Shown here piece by piece: positions 32,463 through 34,233 of a stretch of DNA of 34,233 bases. The stretch covers positions 1 through 34,233 of the forward strand of contig CAMDTN010000026.1 of assembly GCA_945907755.1 (NCBI GenBank), given 5' to 3'. How positions within the stretch are numbered: position 1 is the first letter of the stretch; every line of letters begins with the position of its first letter. Source of the DNA: Singulisphaera sp. GP187. GTDB taxonomy: Bacteria > Planctomycetota > GCA-002687715. Position numbers and translations under genes: made by a program. The notes under the pieces are model-generated. The model was not told where the DNA came from and made no database searches. It worked only from the letters and a program-made list of their open reading frames with translations.

Positions 32463-33641
32463 GTGAGCGATCGTTTCGCCGAAATCTGCGACCCCTTTGT
32501 GCTGCGCGCTGCCGACCCATCGCCCGCGAGCGAGAAACCGCAAGGAAGCGCCGGCCCACTAACAGGCTTGCGCGTGGCGGTGAAAGACAACATTGATGTC
32601 GCCGGAATGCCCACCGCGGCGGGCAATCCCGGTTATGCAGCCCTGCGCGGCGCAATCGTGCGCGATCATGCTTGCGTGGCGGCGCTGCGCGCTGCGGGCG
32701 CAATCATTGCGGGCAAGACCGTGATGGACGAGTTCGCCTATGGCGCCGACGGTGGCAACGCTCACTACGGCACGCCGCTGAATCCGCGCGCGCCGCTGCA
32801 CACTTGCGGTGGGTCTTCGTGCGGCAGCGCGGCGGCTGTGGCCGCGGGGCTCGCTGCCATCGGGCTGGGCACAGACACCGGTGGATCCACTCGCATCCCG
32901 CCCGCCGCCACGGGGCTGTTCGGGTTGCGGCCCACTCATGGCGCCGTCAACGCGGTGGGCGTGGTGCCATTGGCTGCAAGTTGCGACACCATTGGTTGGA
33001 TGACCCGCGACGCCGCAACCATGGATCAAGTGACGCGCGTATTGGTGCCTTCGCTGCGGACGCAAACGCCGCTGCCGCTGCTGCTGGTGCCAGACATCTT
33101 CGCTGCCTGCGATGCAGACCTCGCCGACGCCGCGCACGAAGCCGCACTGCGCTTGGGCGCACGCGACGCCTGCACGCTGCCCGCAACGCTCGCAGAGTGG
33201 TTTGAACTTTATGTTGGCCTCACGCGCGCAGAAATCCGCACGGCTCATGGGGCCATGGTCGCTTCAGGCCAGTTGCGCTTTGGCCGCCAAGTGGGCGCGC
33301 GCATGGCTGCCGCCTGCGCCGCCGAGGATCAGCCACTCATGGCGCTGCGCCGCGCAGAACTGCGCCGCCAAATGCACGCGTTACTGCAAGGTTGCGTACT
33401 CGCCTTCCCAACTCTGGCCACGCGCACGCCGCTGCGTTGCACGGACGACGCTGCACGGGACGCTTGCCGCCGTCGCATCTTGCCCATCACGGTCATCGCG
33501 CCGCTGCTCGGGTGCCCAGAGATCACGCTGCCTGTGGGCAGCTGCAACGACGGTTTCCCCGCAGCGCTGTCGTTGTTGGCAGCCCCCGGCGCCGAAGCCT
33601 CGCTGCTGCACTACGCACACCAAGCCGCAGCGGTACGATGA
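32463..33641 (+). CDS. Amidase-signature family hydrolase
   Basis: A protein of 392 residues. The Ser-cisSer-Lys triad of the amidase signature family is complete: Lys41 (VKDN), Ser118 in GGSSCGSAAAVAAG and Ser142 in GTDTGGSTRIPP. It is short for the family (450-500 usual) and close to malonamidase-type and AtzF-N-type enzymes; the C-terminal region is compact and lacks an added domain. It hydrolyses a C-N amide bond; the substrate is not predictable. GatA is unlikely without gatB/gatC. GTG 32463 is the start (TATGCT 6 nt upstream; the nearby ATG at 32452 runs into a stop). selD begins 7 bp after its stop, so both are probably co-transcribed. Confidence 0.86.
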   Translation: MSDRFAEICDPFVLRAADPSPASEKPQGSAGPLTGLRVAVKDNIDVAGMPTAAGNPGYAALRGAIVRDHACVAALRAAGAIIAGKTVMDEFAYGADGGNAHYGTPLNPRAPLHTCGGSSCGSAAAVAAGLAAIGLGTDTGGSTRIPPAATGLFGLRPTHGAVNAVGVVPLAASCDTIGWMTRDAATMDQVTRVLVPSLRTQTPLPLLLVPDIFAACDADLADAAHEAALRLGARDACTLPATLAEWFELYVGLTRAEIRTAHGAMVASGQLRFGRQVGARMAAACAAEDQPLMALRRAELRRQMHALLQGCVLAFPTLATRTPLRCTDDAARDACRRRILPITVIAPLLGCPEITLPVGSCNDGFPAALSLLAAPGAEASLLHYAHQAAAVR

Positions 33642-33648
33642 CCACGCC

Positions 33649-34233
33649 ATGAGCGAGATGCCACGCCTTACAAGTCTCAGCCCAGGCGGAGGATGAGCTT
33701 CTAAAATCGGCCCCGCCGATTTGGCGCAGGTTCTGCGCCATCTTCCACCTGTCATAGATCCAGCAGTTGTCGTCGGCATCGAGCACGGCGACGACGCCGC
33801 CGTTTATCGCCTTGGCTCCGGCGAGAACATCGTGGCCACGCTGGATTTTTTCACGCCCGTAGTAGACGACCCCTTCGACTTCGGGCGCATCGCCGCAGCG
33901 AATTCGCTCAGCGATGTCTATGCCATGGGCGGCACGCCGTTGTTCGCTCTGTCCGTCGTCTGTTGGCCCGTCAAACTGGGCATGGAACCGTTGGGCCGCA
34001 TCCTCGCGGGCGGTGCAGCAGTTGCGACAGCCGCGGGCATTCCCATCCTCGGCGGCCATTCCGTAGACGACAGCGTGCCCAAGTTCGGACTGGTTGTCAT
34101 CGGCCGCGTCGATGCCGACAAGTTGTGCACCAACAGCGCCGCGCAGGCGGGCGATTTGATTTACCTCACAAAACCCATTGGGTCTGGTGCGTTGACCGGC
34201 GCGCTGAAAAAAGATTTGCTGCCCCCTGAACAG
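33649..34233 (+). CDS. selD: Selenophosphate synthetase with in-frame selenocysteine codon (partial, 3' end outside window)
   Basis: From ATG 33649, 15 codons lead to TGA 33694-33696, after which the same frame stays open to the window end. Read through as Sec, the start is PRLTSLSPGGGUASKI, matching the SelD active-site loop (GxGCGCKI or GGGUASKI) with Sec16 at the catalytic position and Lys19 next to it. SelD landmarks follow: GDDAAVYRL, TLDFFTPVVDDPFDFGRIAAANSLSDVYAMGG (segments), ILGGHSVDD and LTKPIGSGAL. SelD makes selenophosphate from selenide and ATP for Sec-tRNA and selenouridine. 195 codons are visible of about 345. Standard gene callers would stop at residue 15 or start late. Two hairpins after the TGA may form the SECIS. 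Confidence 0.95.
33694..33696 (+). other. UGA selenocysteine codon of selD
   Basis: TGA in frame between GGG and ASKI, the position of catalytic Cys/Sec in all SelD proteins. Homology continues on both sides in one frame, which excludes a true stop or a frameshift. Confidence 0.93.
33704..33739 (+). promoter_or_regulatory. Candidate bacterial SECIS: two abutting perfect hairpins
   Basis: Hairpin 1: AAATCGGC (33704-33711) with GCCGATTT (33715-33722), loop CCC. Hairpin 2: GGCGCAG (33723-33729) with CTGCGCC (33733-33739), loop GTT. They touch end to end. Bacterial SECIS elements lie just 3' of the UGA and need a small apical loop with an early G; hairpin 2 has this (GU in the loop, 33 nt after the UGA), hairpin 1 does not. 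Confidence 0.6.

Noticed and set aside
32428-32703. Longer yedE starting at 32703
   Set aside because: The added part is Arg-rich, has no membrane character, and is the shadow of the amidase gene. A TAGGAT box supports 32427.

Overview
The window looks like Planctomycetota or a close relative. The evidence is a secreted PSCyt1/DUF1549-type cytochrome protein at the left edge, many long secreted beta-sandwich proteins with short Ala-rich signal peptides, a bacterial RRM protein with a glycine tail, and GC-rich coding with frequent TTG leucine codons. No rRNA, tRNA, CRISPR array or insertion sequence was seen, so the assignment rests on gene content alone.

Layout. 1-989 (-): start of a PSCyt1/DUF1549 cytochrome-type protein, cut by the window edge. 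1100-3726 (+): two secreted proteins, the second an extracellular endonuclease/exonuclease/phosphatase-fold hydrolase. 3892-3930: perfect bidirectional terminator. 3950-5800 (-): large secreted protein in a compositionally different stretch that continues through an apparently empty 545-bp gap. 6355-6819 (-): small secreted protein. 6857-8524 (-): ettA. 8581-9219 (+): membrane protein. 9192-11701 (-): two-gene ABC transporter. 11765-13045 (+): hutI. 13046-13669: structured, apparently non-coding stretch with an 11-codon ORF and a strong terminator. 13670-24762 (+): six tightly packed genes (repeat-domain surface protein, predicted glycosyltransferase, fused double GT4 glycosyltransferase, ABC half-exporter, double APH-like kinase, lipidated AlgE-like outer-membrane barrel), read here as a glycan assembly and export operon. 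24910-25362 (-): RRM/glycine-rich RNA-binding protein with a long leader. 25907-27556 (+): large secreted protein paralogous to 3950-5800. 27628-29397 (-): RNase II/R family exoribonuclease. 29421-30539 and 30588-31334 (+): serine hydrolase and secreted thioredoxin-like protein. 31324-32427 (-): yedE. 32463-33641 (+): amidase. 33649-end (+): selD.

Three points stand out. First, selD has an in-frame TGA at codon 16, exactly where the catalytic Cys/Sec of SelD sits, and two perfect hairpins follow directly. Together with yedE this marks a selenium locus in a selenocysteine-using organism. Second, most genes that begin a transcription unit have a TANNNT box ending 6-9 nt before the start codon and no Shine-Dalgarno, which points to widespread leaderless transcription. 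In contrast, several of the secreted beta-sandwich proteins have good Shine-Dalgarno sites. Third, the 13670-24762 operon joins a duplicated kinase, a duplicated glycosyltransferase, a flippase and a lipid-anchored barrel in a combination I do not recognise as a named system.
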